Shown here: piece by piece, positions 6,601 to 6,687 of the stretch
Position numbering within the stretch: the stretch's first letter is position 1
How the letters are laid out: every line of letters begins with the position of its first letter
From: Betaproteobacteria bacterium
GTDB taxonomy: Bacteria > Pseudomonadota > Gammaproteobacteria > Burkholderiales > CAIKXV01
Reading direction: 5' to 3'
Assembly: GCA_947456915.1 (NCBI GenBank)
Contig: CANGUQ010000209.1
Location: 1-6,687 of the forward strand
Length of the DNA stretch: 6,687 nt
Notes under the pieces: generated by a model
What the model saw: only the letters and a program-made list of their open reading frames with translations
What the model was told of the DNA's origin: nothing
The model's database searches: none
Translations under genes and position numbers: made by a program

Positions 6601-6675
6601 CGTGACGGTGCCGCGCGCGAGGCGGTGCACGTCGCGCGCGTGCTCGAACGCGCGCTGCAGTCGACGACCGGCTGA
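3628..6675 (+). CDS. FAD- and Fe-S-binding D-2-hydroxyacid dehydrogenase (GlcD-GlcF-like fusion)
   Basis: This 1015-residue enzyme probably oxidises a D-2-hydroxy acid to a 2-oxo acid and passes electrons through iron-sulfur clusters to the respiratory chain. Residues about 45-200 are the VAO-type FAD domain, with PRGGGTSQCGQT (84-95), TIGGMTGNNSCGS (154-166) and GSEGTLAF (253-260). Residues about 270-525 are the FAD-oxidase C-terminal domain. It carries H441 and H448 in HASVGCLH, and E484-H485 in GEHGDG, the positions that bind metal and substrate in D-2-hydroxyglutarate dehydrogenases. The ferredoxin-like part has C578, C584, C593 and then C638-x2-C641-x2-C644-x3-C648-P. An Ala/Gly/Pro linker (about 732-768) leads to a cysteine-rich CCG domain with CCG 812-814, EPSC 851-854, HGHCHQK 909-915 and STCCG 940-944. 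No signal peptide or membrane helix is seen, so it is probably cytoplasmic and membrane-associated. The ATG at 3628 has AGGAG nine bases upstream. Similar overall to YdiJ-type proteins in length and domain order, but of a distinct branch. Glycolate, D-lactate and D-2-hydroxyglutarate are all possible substrates. Confidence 0.9.
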   Translation: MNAPARPQEFTVHFHPRRGDASLAAKLAREIEGDVLFDAFSRGRYATDASIYQVDPVGVVIPRTDRDAETAFRIAMDEGVPVMPRGGGTSQCGQTVGAALVIDFSRHLNQVLEFDREARTVWVQPGIVLDHLNAWLKPHGLWYPVDVSTSAQATIGGMTGNNSCGSRSICYGNMVDNVLAVEAITAAGDAFTFDQSTPTHPVYRDLVDRVQAIVRRELEEIEHRYPNVLRNVAGYNLNRLTQPGFNMAHLLVGSEGTLAFSRRIKLKLSPLPAHKTLGVCHFPTFRQAMDAAQHIVRLGPVAVEAVDRTMIELARSNPAFKSTVDRFLVGEPDAILLVEFAGDGSPGNQAENLRRLKALSDVMSDIGLPGAVVEVPDAKLQKDIWEVRKAGLNIMMSMKGDGKPVSFIEDCAVPLEHLAEYTSRLTEVFHRHGTQGTWYAHASVGCLHVRPILDMRREGATQMRAIAEAASQLVREYKGAYSGEHGDGLVRSEWIEPFYGGRLTRAFEEVKDLFDPRGLLNPGKIVRPPKQDDRSLFRFKPGYAVTPIDTALDWSEATADPQAPGARSAGFAKAVETCNNNGHCRKFDAGTMCPSYRATGDEQHVTRGRANTLRLAISGQLGPDAFTSQDMYRTMALCVSCKGCRRECPTGVDMAKMKVEFLHHYRRKHGLRLRDRLIAYLPRYAPVASRFGALLNLRNTLPGLAALGERLTGFSAQRTLPRWRGDWFRDAEAGVPATAADAAATPAVPGPQGGVTGAGGDAGTGAGEVVLLVDTFNRYFEPENARAAVAVLQAAGYTVHTAQAADGERPLCCGRTFLSAGLVDEARHEARRTLDALRPYVERGVPVIGLEPSCLLGLRDEWQSMLPRADAAPIAARALLFEEFLAREHAQGRLKLPLQPIAQKKAVLHGHCHQKSFDAMPAVEQVLKLVPGLAVETIESTCCGMAGSFGYEAEHYETSMRIGELSVLPQVRAAAADALLVADGTSCRHQIRDGAAREAVHVARVLERALQSTTG
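5818..5928 (+). other. Low-complexity Ala/Gly/Pro linker inside the flavoprotein
   Basis: About 37 codons (residues 731-767) encode almost only alanine, glycine, proline, threonine and valine between the Fe-S domain and the CCG domain. The reading frame is intact across it. It is probably a flexible tether that joins what in GlcF-like proteins are adjacent domains, and it is the part of the protein most likely to vary in length between relatives. Confidence 0.7.
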
Positions 6676-6687
6676 GACCGCGCCAGC

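Noticed and set aside
3559..6630. Minus-strand open frame of 1023 codons opposite the flavoprotein gene
   Set aside because: It mirrors the codon structure of the real gene, is Arg/His/Leu-rich and has no recognisable domain. Its length reflects the scarcity of stop codons in GC-rich DNA.
1..6687. Defence system, mobile element, CRISPR array or toxin-antitoxin pair
   Set aside because: No repeats, transposase, integrase, nuclease or small gene pair was seen. All recognisable genes belong to metabolic, redox or regulatory families.

Overview
The window is about two-thirds G+C. Its proteins resemble those of a high-GC proteobacterium. A beta-proteobacterium of the Burkholderiales/Rhodocyclales kind is my best guess, based on overall protein character and base composition only. 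There are no rRNAs, tRNAs, insertion sequences, CRISPR arrays or phage genes. It looks like an ordinary chromosomal metabolic locus built around a local transcription regulator.

Layout, left to right. Positions 1-219 (minus) hold the first 73 codons of an MmgE/PrpD-family protein cut by the window edge. Positions 220-510 are a GC-rich gap with no credible gene. Positions 511-1725 (minus) encode a class V PLP aminotransferase of the serine/alanine-glyoxylate type. Positions 1726-1947 are a divergent promoter region. It carries an 11-bp AT-rich inverted repeat whose two copies each sit inside one of the two opposing candidate promoters. Positions 1948-2712 (plus) encode a GntR/FCD regulator. 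Positions 2793-3506 (plus) encode a FrnE-like DsbA-fold oxidoreductase with a CPWC motif. Positions 3628-6675 (plus) encode a 1015-residue FAD plus Fe-S oxidoreductase with the domains of GlcD and GlcF in one chain.

How the genes may work together (inference). The large flavoprotein would oxidise a D-2-hydroxy acid to a 2-oxo acid. If the acid is glycolate, the product is glyoxylate, which the divergent aminotransferase could turn into glycine using serine or alanine. The GntR/FCD protein would control both transcription units through the two matched operators and be displaced by a small carboxylate. The MmgE/PrpD protein (hydratase or isomerase type) lies downstream of the aminotransferase on the same strand. 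The FrnE-like protein has no obvious place in such a pathway.

The enzyme families are all known. The most distinctive signal is the regulatory architecture. Two copies of one operator are placed in the same orientation relative to two diverging promoters, with centres 126 bp apart. The regulator gene also appears to begin at, or within a base or two of, its own transcription start.
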